Assembly (NCBI RefSeq): GCF_001027545.1
Contig: NZ_CP009498.1
Span: 744,001 to 808,000, forward strand
From: Endomicrobium proavitum
GTDB taxonomy: Bacteria > Elusimicrobiota > Endomicrobiia > Endomicrobiales > Endomicrobiaceae
DNA: 64,000 nt
Reading direction: 5' to 3'
Below the pieces are notes generated by a model. The model ran no database searches, was not told the origin of the DNA, and saw only the letters and a list, made by a program, of their open reading frames with translations. Below, one piece after another: positions 43,666-54,700 of the stretch. Made by a program: the position numbers and the translations under genes. How positions within the stretch are numbered: position 1 is the stretch's first letter; each line of letters opens with the position of its first letter.

Positions 43666-44841
43666 CAAATTATTTTTTCTTGAATCTTTTGAAATAATGT
43701 ATTTCAAAATTATAGGGGTTACAAAAGTGGTAAGCATTACAACTGCAACCAAAGCGCTATATTCTGTTTTTGCAAAAACGTTATTTGCAAGACCGATGCC
43801 TGCGAAAATTAAACCGACTTCCCCTCGCGGAACCATAGCCGTGCCCACGAGCAATTTATTTATTTTCTTCTTTAACACCACAAAACCGGAAAGCGCTTTG
43901 CCGACAAACGCCGCAACAAAAAGAACCGCAGTTAAAATTAAAACCGGAATATTTGCCGCAACAAAAGGATTAAAAACTTTTACGTCCACGTTCGTGCCCA
44001 TAAGAACAAAAAACACCGGCACCAAAAACGCATACAACGGAGAAATTTCTCTTTTTATGTCCGCTTTATAAGATGTGTTAGACAAAACAAGCCCTGCGGC
44101 AAACGCGCCGACTATTGTGGCAAGCCCTGCTTTGGAAGCAAGCGCCGCCGTCAATAAACAAAAAACTAAAGCCGCAAGAAAAACAATATACGGCTGCTTC
44201 ATTTTAGAAATAAATTTTAAAATTGCAGGAATTATCAGAAGACCAACGCCAACAGCCGCGGCTAAAAACGCAAGAGCAACGCCCGTTACTTTTGCAATAG
44301 AGCCGAAAGTTACCGATGCGCCGCTTACAAGCTGCAAAACAACCGCCAAAATCACAAGACCTATAACGTCGTCAATAACAGCTGCGCCCAAAACTATTTT
44401 AGATTCTTGGCTGTCCATCTTTTTTAAATCCATAAAAACTCTTGCGGTAATCCCTACGGAAGTTGCGGTAAGCACGGCGCCGGCAAAAATTGCCTGCGTG
44501 TTAGTTAAGCCAAAATGTAAAAATATAAAATACCCAAACAGGTAAGGAAAAATTACTCCGGCAACGGCAACAAGCGCTGCCCAGCCGCCGGCTTTTACAA
44601 ACTCTTTAATATCGGTGGAAAGCCCTGCTTCAAAAAGAAGAACTATCGCGCCAAGCTCGCCGATATTTTTTAAAATTTCAGTTTCCGCTACAAAACCCAA
44701 AACCGCCGGACCTATTACAACGCCCGCAATAAGCTCGCCGATAATTGCGCTCTGCCCACAGCGCACGGCAACTTCGCCGAATATTTTCGCAGCGGTAAGT
44801 ATTGCAACTATAGAAATTAAAAATGAGAACGTTTCGTGCAC
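43663..44841 (-). CDS. CPA2-family sodium/proton antiporter
   Basis: 392 aa, mostly hydrophobic with about 12 membrane helices. The pattern IIGELIAGVVIGPAVLG near the start, the discontinuous-helix region ALTATSVGITARVF in form AVLTATSVGI, VLGAAVIDDVIGLVI with the paired Asp of the ion site, and MVPRGEVGLIFAG are typical of NapA/KefB-type exchangers. No C-terminal RCK/TrkA domain follows. The start is GTG at 44841, supported by GGAG five bases upstream. Ion specificity cannot be told. Confidence 0.88.
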   Translation of the reverse strand: MHETFSFLISIVAILTAAKIFGEVAVRCGQSAIIGELIAGVVIGPAVLGFVAETEILKNIGELGAIVLLFEAGLSTDIKEFVKAGGWAALVAVAGVIFPYLFGYFIFLHFGLTNTQAIFAGAVLTATSVGITARVFMDLKKMDSQESKIVLGAAVIDDVIGLVILAVVLQLVSGASVTFGSIAKVTGVALAFLAAAVGVGLLIIPAILKFISKMKQPYIVFLAALVFCLLTAALASKAGLATIVGAFAAGLVLSNTSYKADIKREISPLYAFLVPVFFVLMGTNVDVKVFNPFVAANIPVLILTAVLFVAAFVGKALSGFVVLKKKINKLLVGTAMVPRGEVGLIFAGIGLANNVFAKTEYSALVAVVMLTTFVTPIILKYIISKDSRKNNL

Positions 44842-44854
44842 GAAAACTCCTTAC

Positions 44855-44882
44855 AACAGGTAACAAGTAATAGGTAAAATAT
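44855..44882 (+). repeat. Heptamer array before the antiporter gene
   Basis: Plus strand CAGGTAA, CAAGTAA, TAGGTAA, AATATAA: four units, opposite in orientation to most of the related arrays. Confidence 0.6.
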
Positions 44883-44906
44883 AAATCAACGCGCTATGTT
44901 TTTGTT

Positions 44907-44941
44907 TGTCGTTCTGCGGGGACAAAGTCCATTGCAGAATC
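44907..44941. repeat. Palindromic genomic repeat
   Basis: TTCTGC (44911-44916) and GCAGAA flank the sequence around GGACAAAGTCC; the unit reads GATTCTGCAATGGACTTTGT on the minus strand, the style of a widespread intergenic repeat. A GTGACGC-ttc-GCGTCAC hairpin follows at 44974-44990, next to the thyX stop. Confidence 0.5.
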
Positions 44942-44990
44942 TATAGATTAAACCGGTTTTACCGGTTACGGGGTGACGCTTCGCGTCACT

Positions 44991-45656
44991 TTATCTTTTC
45001 CAAGGTTTTCCGCAGGGTTTGTCTTCGCGACATCCGTCGCGCGCGCAGTCGGGGCCGGCGTCTGAAAAAAGAATCGGAGCTTCTTTGCGCGCAAGATTTA
45101 GCATGCGGCAAGCCATATCTCTTATTTCCCACTGCGCTCTGTTGCAGCATCTTAAAGAAAAAAAGTGTCTCAACTCTCTTGCGTTCATGGTAATTACTAT
45201 TTTGGTTGCCGAGGCGTTAGGAAGAATATATCTTGCGTCTTCGGCGGGAATACCGCCGTCAAGAAGCTCTTTATAAAAATTTTCTATATTTTTTAAAAAC
45301 TCATTAAACTTTTTTAACGCGTTTTTATCTTTTTTAACCGTGTCTGGAATTACAAACTCCACGCCTTTATCAAACTTAACGTATCGCTGACTTTGCACGC
45401 TAAAAGACGCCACTCTATGACGAGTAAGCTGCGCAAGCAGCGCACGCGAAACGCCCTCAACGCCGAAAGAAAAAGAAGCGTGTTCCAAAACGGAATGATG
45501 CCCCGACGAAATAACTCTTGCAAGCAAATCTTTAATTTTTTCTTTGGTAAGTTTTTGTGAAATTTCGTCTATGCCGACGGAACTATAACAAAGCCTTGCC
45601 GCTATGGCGCAAGTTTTTTCAGGTTCCTGCGTAAACTTTAAAAGTTTTACTTTCAC
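44991..45656 (-). CDS. thyX: Flavin-dependent thymidylate synthase
   Basis: About 221 aa. Makes dTMP with FAD and methylene-tetrahydrofolate. The ThyX motif RHR-x7-S is exact in RHRVASFSVQSQRY. The FAD-binding His/Ser region SSGHHSVLEHASF and ARELRHFFSLRCC are present. The start is best at GTG 45656, with GAGG six bases upstream (MKVKLLKFTQ); a TTG at 45668 overlaps that ribosome site. The C-terminal 30 residues are Cys-rich (CARDGCREDKPCGK), an extension beyond the usual core. No thyA is in the window. Confidence 0.94.
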   Translation of the reverse strand: MKVKLLKFTQEPEKTCAIAARLCYSSVGIDEISQKLTKEKIKDLLARVISSGHHSVLEHASFSFGVEGVSRALLAQLTRHRVASFSVQSQRYVKFDKGVEFVIPDTVKKDKNALKKFNEFLKNIENFYKELLDGGIPAEDARYILPNASATKIVITMNARELRHFFSLRCCNRAQWEIRDMACRMLNLARKEAPILFSDAGPDCARDGCREDKPCGKPWKR

Positions 45657-45673
45657 ATTATGCCTCAAAATAA

Positions 45674-45751
45674 GAAGTTTGGAAGCTTAGAGGGCTTAAA
45701 AGCTTGGCAAAAGCTTGACTAAACTTCCAAGCCGCCAAACTTCTAAACCTC
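45674..45751. repeat. Head-to-head octamer arrays between purA and thyX
   Basis: Plus-strand GAAGTTTG, GAAGCTTA, GAGGGCTTA (nine bases), AAAGCTTG (45674-45706), then opposite TAAACTTC, CAAGCCGC, CAAACTTC, TAAACCTC (45720-45751). The left arm is nearly the same as that at 34482. Confidence 0.75.
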
Positions 45752-45759
45752 TGCAGTTA

Positions 45760-47058
<1,299 letters not shown>

Positions 47059-47065
47059 TTAACGG

Positions 47066-47100
47066 CAATTAATAATTAAGAATTTAGAATTAAAAATTAA
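47066..47100 (+). repeat. Five-heptamer array in the purA leader
   Basis: After ACGG: CAATTAA, TAATTAA, GAATTTA, GAATTAA, AAATTAA. Exactly five 7-base units as in the pyrK and pyrC arrays. Confidence 0.75.
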
Positions 47101-47120
47101 CAAACAACCGCGCTACACAT

Positions 47121-47169
47121 ATAAAAACCGTTTAGGCCTGTCAGGCGACAATGCCCGGCTTAAACGGTT
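47121..47169 (-). terminator. Terminator-like leader hairpin upstream of purA
   Basis: On the minus strand AACCGTTTA pairs with TAAACGGTT (nine pairs). Inside are GCC/GGC and TGTC-gcct-GACA, with a one-sided bulge GGGCAT; TTTTTAT follows (47126 down to 47120). It begins only about 15 bases after the likely start of transcription, so it could act as an attenuator for purA or end a small RNA. Confidence 0.55.
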
Positions 47170-47188
47170 AAAGATTTTCACTTATATT

Positions 47189-47217
47189 ATTATAGTATAT
47201 TTTTACAATATTGTGAC
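47189..47217 (-). promoter_or_regulatory. Candidate purA promoter
   Basis: Minus-strand GTCACA (47212-47217, four of six), 17 bases, perfect TATAAT (47189-47194). It lies just upstream of the leader hairpin. The 47218-47376 stretch further up shows no gene. Confidence 0.5.
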
Positions 47218-47376
47218 TACGACGCCAGCTTTTTGCGAAGTATAAATTCAAAAAATGTAAGCCTAACAAAAGTTTTTACAAAGCATTTGGAGTTTTTGCG
47301 ACGCCTGCGACGGCGTAGCGTGTTTAACACACGTAAGCCGGAGTATAAGGAAGCAAAAACTTCAAAGGCGTAAATA

Positions 47377-47449
47377 CGCCCCCAACGAGATTTGAACTCG
47401 TGTCGCATGATTGAAAATCATGTGTCCTAGACCCCTAGACGATGGGGGC
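47377..47449 (-). tRNA. tRNA-Glu (UUC)
   Basis: Minus strand: acceptor GCCCCCA/TGGGGGC, anticodon stem CATGA/TCATG with loop TTTTCAA (anticodon TTC), T-arm with TTCAAATC, discriminator G. CCA is not encoded. It follows tRNA-Lys by 24 bases. Confidence 0.95.
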
Positions 47450-47473
47450 ATGTAAAAAAATCCGCAAAAAAAA

Positions 47474-47546
47474 TGAGCCCGGTGCGGCTCGAACGCACGA
47501 CAACCTCATTAAAAGTGAGGTGCTCTACCGGCTGAGCTACGGGCCC
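47474..47546 (-). tRNA. tRNA-Lys (UUU)
   Basis: Minus strand: acceptor GGGCCCG/CGGGCTC with one G-T pair, anticodon stem CCTCA/TGAGG with loop CTTTTAA (anticodon TTT), T-arm GTGCG-TTCGAGC-CGCAC, discriminator A. CCA is not encoded. Shares a promoter with tRNA-Glu. Confidence 0.95.
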
Positions 47547-47605
47547 TTTGATTTTTCAAGGATTAACGACATAAAACGTAAAAAGAACAATGTAACAACC
47601 TACGT

Positions 47606-47634
47606 AGTATATAAAAATTTAATTTTTTTGTCAA
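47606..47634 (-). promoter_or_regulatory. Promoter of the tRNA-Lys/tRNA-Glu unit
   Basis: Minus-strand TTGACA (47629-47634), 17 bases, TATACT (47606-47611), about 60 bases before tRNA-Lys. Confidence 0.8.
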
Positions 47635-47711
47635 GAAAAAAAACATCTGACTACTTAATTACGAATTGAAAAACAACAATATCGTGGTATCGCAATCGTA
47701 TGTTGCGGTTG

Positions 47712-47834
47712 TGTCATTTCAGCGAAAGCTGGAATTTATTTTTACTGAATATTTCTTTTAACAACTCATGCTTTCAGTGCGTAAGGAAATATTTATTTTT
47801 ATAAACGTGGATTCCGGCTTTCGCCGGAATGACA
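47712..47834. mobile_element. MITE-like palindromic element
   Basis: Ends TGTCATTtCaGCGAAAGCtG (47712 onward) and CGGCTTTCGCCGGAATGACA (to 47834) are inverted copies of about 25 bases with few mismatches. An inner inverted pair AATATTTC / GAAATATT lies between them, so the whole 123 bases can fold. There is no reading frame inside. It fills the gap between ompA-type gene and tRNA-Lys; the rest of 47547-47934 shows only short AATTGTA/CCCATTG repeats. Confidence 0.6.
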
Positions 47835-47934
47835 AACAATGACAAACATGGGCAATGGGCATTGTTTTTACAATTTACAATTAACGTTTTGTCTCTGTAG
47901 CTATTTTGCACTTTGAACTTTTTCGTTTGAAAAA

Positions 47935-48750
47935 CTACTCAACAAAAACTTCGGCTCTGCGGTTCATTGCTCTTCCGGCTTTCGTTTTGTTTGTGGCTAC
48001 AGGGCGCCATGACGAATAGCCTTTATATGTCAGTTTCTCTTTTGGCACGCCGTTTTTTATCAGCTCGCTGTAAACCGCTTTGGCTCTGTTTTTAGCTAAC
48101 GGGATATTTATTCTGTCGTTGCCCGTTGCGTCCGTGTGTCCTTCTATTCTTATTGTATTATACTCTCTGGTTTTCAAACCTTCTGCGAAATCTTTTATGG
48201 CTTTCTTGTCTTTTTCCGACAAATTATATTTGTTTGTTCTAAAGTACGACGGCGCTATTTCTAACGGAAATGCCGGTATTCTTAAATCCATCTTATAATC
48301 TTTTACTTTCTCAAACTCAAAGGCTTTGTTGTAAAACTCTATTAAAACTACCGCGTGCTCTTTATTGTTTAACGCTAACTCTTTTAAGTCTTGCGTGCTT
48401 ACCGTAAGACTTGACGATATTTCTATTTTACGTTTATGCTCGTCTTGCAAATTTACTCCGGCGTTTGCAAATCTCTGCTCAAATTCCTTTAATACCTCTT
48501 TGTTTTTGAACATAAATATTCGTCCGGAAAAAGCTATTACATCAAAACTGTCGCCCGGATTTATTTCGTGTTCCTCTTGCAATTGCTTATCTATTTGCGC
48601 TTGCCCGGATGTTATGGCTAATTTCCATACCGTTTTCACATGCTCGTCTGCAATAACGTTCAGTTCTTGCGACTCCAATTTCCCCAAGCAAAACAAAGTT
48701 ATAAGACACAGACTTAAAACAATTTTTCTTGCGAATTTTCCGTTTGTCAT
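47935..48750 (-). CDS. OmpA-family outer-membrane/peptidoglycan-associated protein
   Basis: 271 aa; signal peptide to about residue 28. Residues 30-165 are not recognised. The C-terminal OmpA domain (about 165-271) has IRIEGHTDATG, LAKNRAKAVYSELIKNG, YKGYSSWRPVATN and MNRRAEVFV, the peptidoglycan-binding pattern. GGAG lies ten bases before the ATG and the gene starts 13 bases after the giant autotransporter stop, so they form an operon. It may hold the outer membrane or the autotransporter barrel to the cell wall. Confidence 0.88.
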   Translation of the reverse strand: MTNGKFARKIVLSLCLITLFCLGKLESQELNVIADEHVKTVWKLAITSGQAQIDKQLQEEHEINPGDSFDVIAFSGRIFMFKNKEVLKEFEQRFANAGVNLQDEHKRKIEISSSLTVSTQDLKELALNNKEHAVVLIEFYNKAFEFEKVKDYKMDLRIPAFPLEIAPSYFRTNKYNLSEKDKKAIKDFAEGLKTREYNTIRIEGHTDATGNDRINIPLAKNRAKAVYSELIKNGVPKEKLTYKGYSSWRPVATNKTKAGRAMNRRAEVFVE

Positions 48751-48763
48751 AATTTATCTGCTC

Positions 48764-51700
48764 CTATTTTGTTTTTACTTTTATTATTTCTTTCACGTTA
48801 TAGCTTACCGGCACTACCGTTTCATCGGCTACAAATTTTTCTTTTATTGACGTTGTGCTTATCTCCGCTCCCGCTTTATTCATTTTTGCTATGAAATCTT
48901 GCGCTGCCTGCGTGTCCCTGAAATAGAAGTTTTTGTCGTTATATGTTACTACATATACTTGCGTTGGCTCTTTGTGCGTTATTCCGCAGAAGTTGTATCT
49001 TAATCCCGCGTTGGCATACATATTCGTAAAGTTTTCCGCCGTGTATGCGCTTGCGTTTACAAAGAATTTTAAGCCGTCATATACTCGGACGCTTCCGCCC
49101 ATTCCCAAACCGCCCATTATTACGCCTTCGCTGTAACCTCTGCTGTTAAACTCTGCATCAGTTTTTTCAAACACGCTTGTTATCTCAGGCTTTGCTCCGG
49201 TTATTAACGCTTTTCCTTCTAAATTTACATACCATGCCCACGTTTTATCGTCATAACCTATTCCTGCGCCCAATCTTCCTGCGCTTCTCAAATAGCTTCC
49301 GCTGCGAACATCTAAATTAAACCCGGGCGCGCCCGTTTCTTTAAATGCTCCAATTTGCACATTTTTAGCTTCTACTCCCACGTATGGTCTGAAATTCATG
49401 TTATTTGCAACTTCAATTTTTAGCGCGCCTTCTACGTCTGCGCCTATGCTAAACCCGCCGTATTCTCCGGCTGCCGTTTGATCTGCCCACGGTATGTATC
49501 GTTTTGTGTCATAACTATCATAGCTTCCCGACAACATCGCTTTAATTTCCCATTTATCTAATATATAACCGCCATACAATCCGGCGCCCATATTATTTAC
49601 TTTCGCGCTTGAACCGTTTTGGTTTATATCATGACCTTTATATCTTGCATATACTCCAAACATCATCTTTTTGTCGGCGCGGTATATGTCGTATCCTGCC
49701 ATTACTCCGGATCCGCCGTCGTTAAACTCGTTTAGCGAATTGTCGTCCCCGCCGTATTTTGTGCTGCCGCCGGTTAGCTGCGCCCATATTGCATCGTTGG
49801 TGTGTTCCGTTTTGCAGTGATTTTTTATTCTGTCGTACAACTCGTTGTTTTCACTGTCTAACGCCGACGCTCTTAACACGTTGCTTAAGAAATATCCGGA
49901 CACTTCCGATAAAAACTGTTTCTGCTCGTCGGGCGTTTTTAGCATCACAATGTTTATTGCGTCTATTATCTCCGTATCAACTTTCATTGATATGTCATCT
50001 AACGCCCTTGCCGCTTCGCTTTGGTTATACGTCAACGGAGTTAATCCGCTAAAGTCGCTTTGGAAAAAGCCGTTGATTATTAACCTTACAACGTTGCTTG
50101 ACGAATAATCCAACACATATCTTAAATCCGACGGAATTATTGAACTTGTTGTAAATACGCCGAATACCGGGTTTAATCCTGTTGATATTATTAAATCATA
50201 ATACACATTACGATACGTTCCTACGCCGGCTCTTATATATATGTTTCCGTCAATTGTTGCGCTGTCGGCGTATATTTTGTCGTTTGTGCCGTTTGCAAAT
50301 ATATCAAGACTTAAGTCCGTTAAGCTTGTAAACTCTTTCACGTTTATTTCGTTTAGATGGTCGTTTACCATGTCTAAACCGGCTCCGTTAAACGCTAATC
50401 TGTTTCCGCTGTAGGACGCGCTTCCTACCAACACTACGTTTCCGGCGCTTGCGTTAAAGTCGCCCCATACTTCGTTTGTTCCGCCTAAATATAAGTTTCC
50501 TACTCCCGTTTTGTTTACTTCCATTGCGCTGCCCGCTGCGTTGCTTAATATTCCGCCTTCAAGCTTTATGCTGTTTGTGCTGTCTGTTATTATGTTTAGC
50601 TGTCCGCCGTTGTCTAAATATATATCGTTTTCTATGCCGGCTGCTTTGTTGCCGCTAAACAATATATCGCCGTTTAATGTTTCCAATGTTACCGTGGACA
50701 TCAATATGCTTATTGCGCCGCCGGAAGCATTCGCTTCGTTATTTGTTATATTTGCCGACCCTGTGATATTTATCTGAGCGTTGTTTGCCGATATCGCTCC
50801 GCCGTTTATTGCTATATTATTAGCTATTGTTATCAGCGCGCTTCTTAAGTCTATCAGCGCGTTATCCGCGTATATTGCTCCTCCGCTTCCTGCTGTTGTT
50901 GTGTTGCTTGTTATATTTATATTTCCTGCGTTTATTATTCCGCCTAACGCCGCTATTGCTCCTCCGTTTCCTGCCGCTTCGTTATTTGTTATTACTACGC
51001 TTGATATATTTACTTCTCCCGCGCTTAACCATATTGCCCCTCCTGCTCCGTAGGCTTGGTTATCTCTTATTATTACATTTTGTATTGTTGCCGTTGACGC
51101 TGCGTCTAACATTCTTAATACTGATCCGTTCGTATCTGTTCTTCCTATTGTTGGGTCGCTTGTGTAATCGCCGTTGGCTTGCGCGTTTTCTACTATTAAA
51201 TCTTGCAATGTGAAGTTTACGTTTGTGTTATTTTCTATATTAAAGAACGTTCCTCTTCCCGTTGTTGTGTTTGTGCTCCAATACAGCGTTCCAGACAATA
51301 TGCTCTTTGTTACGTCGCTGTCGTATCCTGCTACCGTAAACGTTCCGCTGCTCATTTTGTGCAGGCTGTTTCCTTCTCTATATTGCGCTACTCCTCCTGT
51401 TAATATTGAAAATAAAAACGCTCTGTTGTTGTATTTCATGTTTTGTCTGTCCAAGCTGTATTCGTCGGTCGGCGCGCTTGCTATCAACACTATATAATGA
51501 TAGTCGTCCGTGGCTACGCTTACCGTGTATTCATACGCGCTCGTCGCTATGTTTTCGCTTTCGCCGCCGTTAAATGTTATTCCTTCCAACACTTTTACAC
51601 GATGCGTCTTATTTAATCCTGCGTCTTGGTCATCGCGAATTCTCACTAATCCTAAATCTAACGTTCCTGTTGAATTGATTGCTCTCAATATGTCGCTTTC

Positions 51701-54700
51701 TGCATACGGCATGTTGTTAAACGCTACCGCAAAATTCAACGCTACGCTTGACACCTGCAGACTGCCGAATGTGAATGTCATTGTTGTTAACAGCGGCACA
51801 TCGCTCATTAAGTCTATTACGCCGTTGTTAAACTTATATGTTGTGCCTCCTGCAAAGTCCGTTGACTGCAGCACCACATACGAATTATTAAACGTTACCG
51901 TATTAATTTGTCCGTTGTCTATTTTGTTTGTCAAGTTGTAATTTGCAAGCAACGGCACAAGGCTTGTGTCCCTGTCAAACACTGCGTTTGCTCCGCTTGC
52001 CGTAAACTTTATGTTGCTGCCTACGTTTCCGCTTGACAGGCTGGTTGCGTAGTGGTTTAACTCGCCGTTGCTGCTTAAGTTTACATTGTAATATACTCCG
52101 TCGGCTGAATATACTTCTAACAGGCTGTTGCTTATTGTATTTGTTCCTGCAAACATTTTTCCTGCCGACGTTACCGTTGTTGTTCCCGCTTTTTGCGTGA
52201 AGTTGCCGTTGAATGCGCTGTTGTCGCCGGTTAATGTCAACGTTCCTGTTGAACTTAGCTCTTTATTTATGTAGCCGTTTCCTATTACGTTTCCTGCAAA
52301 TGTTAAATCTGCGTCGGTTGTTATTTCTAACGTGCCCGTGGAATTCCACAAGCCTATTGTTCCGTTAGTTATGCTTGCGCCGTTGGCAAGTTCTACAGTG
52401 CCGCCGGTTATGCTTGATATACCCGTAAAGTAGCTGCCGGTTACTTTTGTGTAGCCTGCTGTTTGGTTGAACAAGCCGTTATAACTATTGTTTATTCCCG
52501 CAAGATAAATATTTGCGCTGTTGTTGATTATTCCGTTACCTGCAATTCCGCTGCTTATTACTACGTCGCCTGTTCCTGTTACGTTTATTGTTCCTACGTT
52601 ATATATATCGTGTCCGTTTGCGTCCGCTGCCGCTTTGTTTCCTATAAACGTTACGCTGCTTCCGGCTGTTGTTGCTAAATTTAATGCTCCTGCGTTATAT
52701 ATTGCTCCGCCGTATGCTGCGCTGCTTTCTTTTATTGTTACTTTTCCGCTTAACGTTACCGTTGAATTGTTTATGTTCATTACTCCGCCGTTTCCTGTGC
52801 CTGCGAAGTTTGTAAACGTTACGCTTGCTATATTTATATTCTTATTCGTCAACGTCATCGCTTTATTTGCTAACCCTGACGAATTGATTACGTGGTCGGC
52901 GGCGTCTATTGTGAAGTTGTTTCCACTCGTGTTTCCAAACGCGTCGTCGTCCATGTTTTCCCACGCAAATATATCTTGCGCTAATGTTATTGTGCTTCCT
53001 GCTACCGCGTTCTGATACTGTCCTACAAACGTGTTCCACGGTAATGCGCCGTAAACTAACCAGCCTACGTAGTTGCCGGCTGTTCCGCTCCACACGTATC
53101 TGTATCCGTATTGGTCGCCCGTTATATTACTTGTGCTAAATCCTACTCCGTTATTATACTGCGCAAATATTACTGCCGCTGAACTTCCTACTACTTTGTT
53201 TACTGCCGTCGTTACGTCGTTTACCAACAATTTGCTGGCTGCGTTTATATTTATTGTGCTTACCGTTACGCTTGTTGTGTTTGCGCTGTATGCGCTTGCA
53301 AAATCTGTTCTTAACGCAAGCTCGCCGGTTGCTCCTATGTTCAATCTTCTCACGTAGCTTGATGTTGCCGCTTTTACTGTTCCTGCTGTTACGTTTAATT
53401 CCCCTACAAATACGCCGCCTGTCAACGTTGTTGTTGCTGCGTTTTGATTATATATTCCGCTAAACGTTGCGAAGTTGCTGTTGTTTAATGCAAACTCATT
53501 TGCCGCATTCTTGTTTATTGTTCCGTTTCCTGTTGCTGTTACTCCTGCTAAATTTTCTATTGCTGCTGCGTTTATATTTAATGTTCCTGCTGCATTCCAC
53601 AAGCCTATTGTTCCTGTTGATACGCTTGCGCCGTTTGCTAATTCTACTACTCCAGCTGTTATGCTTGACACGCCTGCGAAGTAGCTGCCTGTTACTGTTG
53701 TTGTTCCTGCGTTTTGTTTAAACAGTCCTGTAAATCCACTGTTGTTTCCGCTTAATGCTAATACTCCTGTTGCTGTTGCTTCTTTATATACGTTTCCGTT
53801 TCCTGTTATGCTTCCTGCAAATGCTAAGTTTCCGTTTGTTGTTATGTCTAATGTTCCTGCTGCATTCCACAAGCCTATTGTTCCTGTTGATACGCTTGAG
53901 CCTGTTGCTAATTCCACTACGCCGGCTGTTATGCTTGACACGCCTGCGAAGTAGCTGCCTGTTACTGTTGTTGTTCCTGCGTTTTGTTTGAACAGTCCTG
54001 TAAATCCACTGTTGTTTCCGCTTAATGCTAATACTCCTGTTGCTGTTGCTTCTTTATATACGTTTCCGTTTCCTGTTATGCTTCCTGCAAATGCTAAGTT
54101 TCCGTTTGTTGTTATGTCTAATGTTCCTGCTGCATTCCACAAGCCTATTGTTCCTGTTGACACGCTTGAACCGTTTGCTAATTCTACTACTCCGGCTGTT
54201 ATGCTGCTTACCCCTGCGAAGTAGCTGCCTGTTACATACGTTTTACCTGCTGTTTGTTTGAACAATCCGGCGTATCCGTTATTTGCTCCGCCTAAATATA
54301 TGTTTGCGCTGTTGTTTATTACGCCTGCTGCTGTTCCTGCTATTCCGCTGCTTATTACTACGTCGCCGGCTCCTGTTACGTTTATTGTTCCTATATTATA
54401 TATATCGTGTCCGTTTGCGTCCGCTGCCGCTTTGTTTCCTTTAAACGTTATGCTGCTTCCGGCTGTTGTTGCTAAATTTAATGCTCCGGCATTGTATATT
54501 GCTCCGCCGTATGCTGCGCTGCTTTCTTTTATTGTTACTTTTCCGCTTAACGTTACCGTTGAATTGTTTATGTTCATTACTCCGCCGTTTCCTGTGCCTG
54601 CGAAGTTTGTAAACGTTACGCTTGCTATATTTATATTCTTATTCGTCAACGTCATCGCTTTATTTGCTAACCCTGACGAATTGATTACGTGGTCGGCGGC

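Noticed and set aside
47217-47408. Minus-strand frame of 63 codons near tRNA-Glu
   Set aside because: It overlaps the tRNA and resembles no protein.
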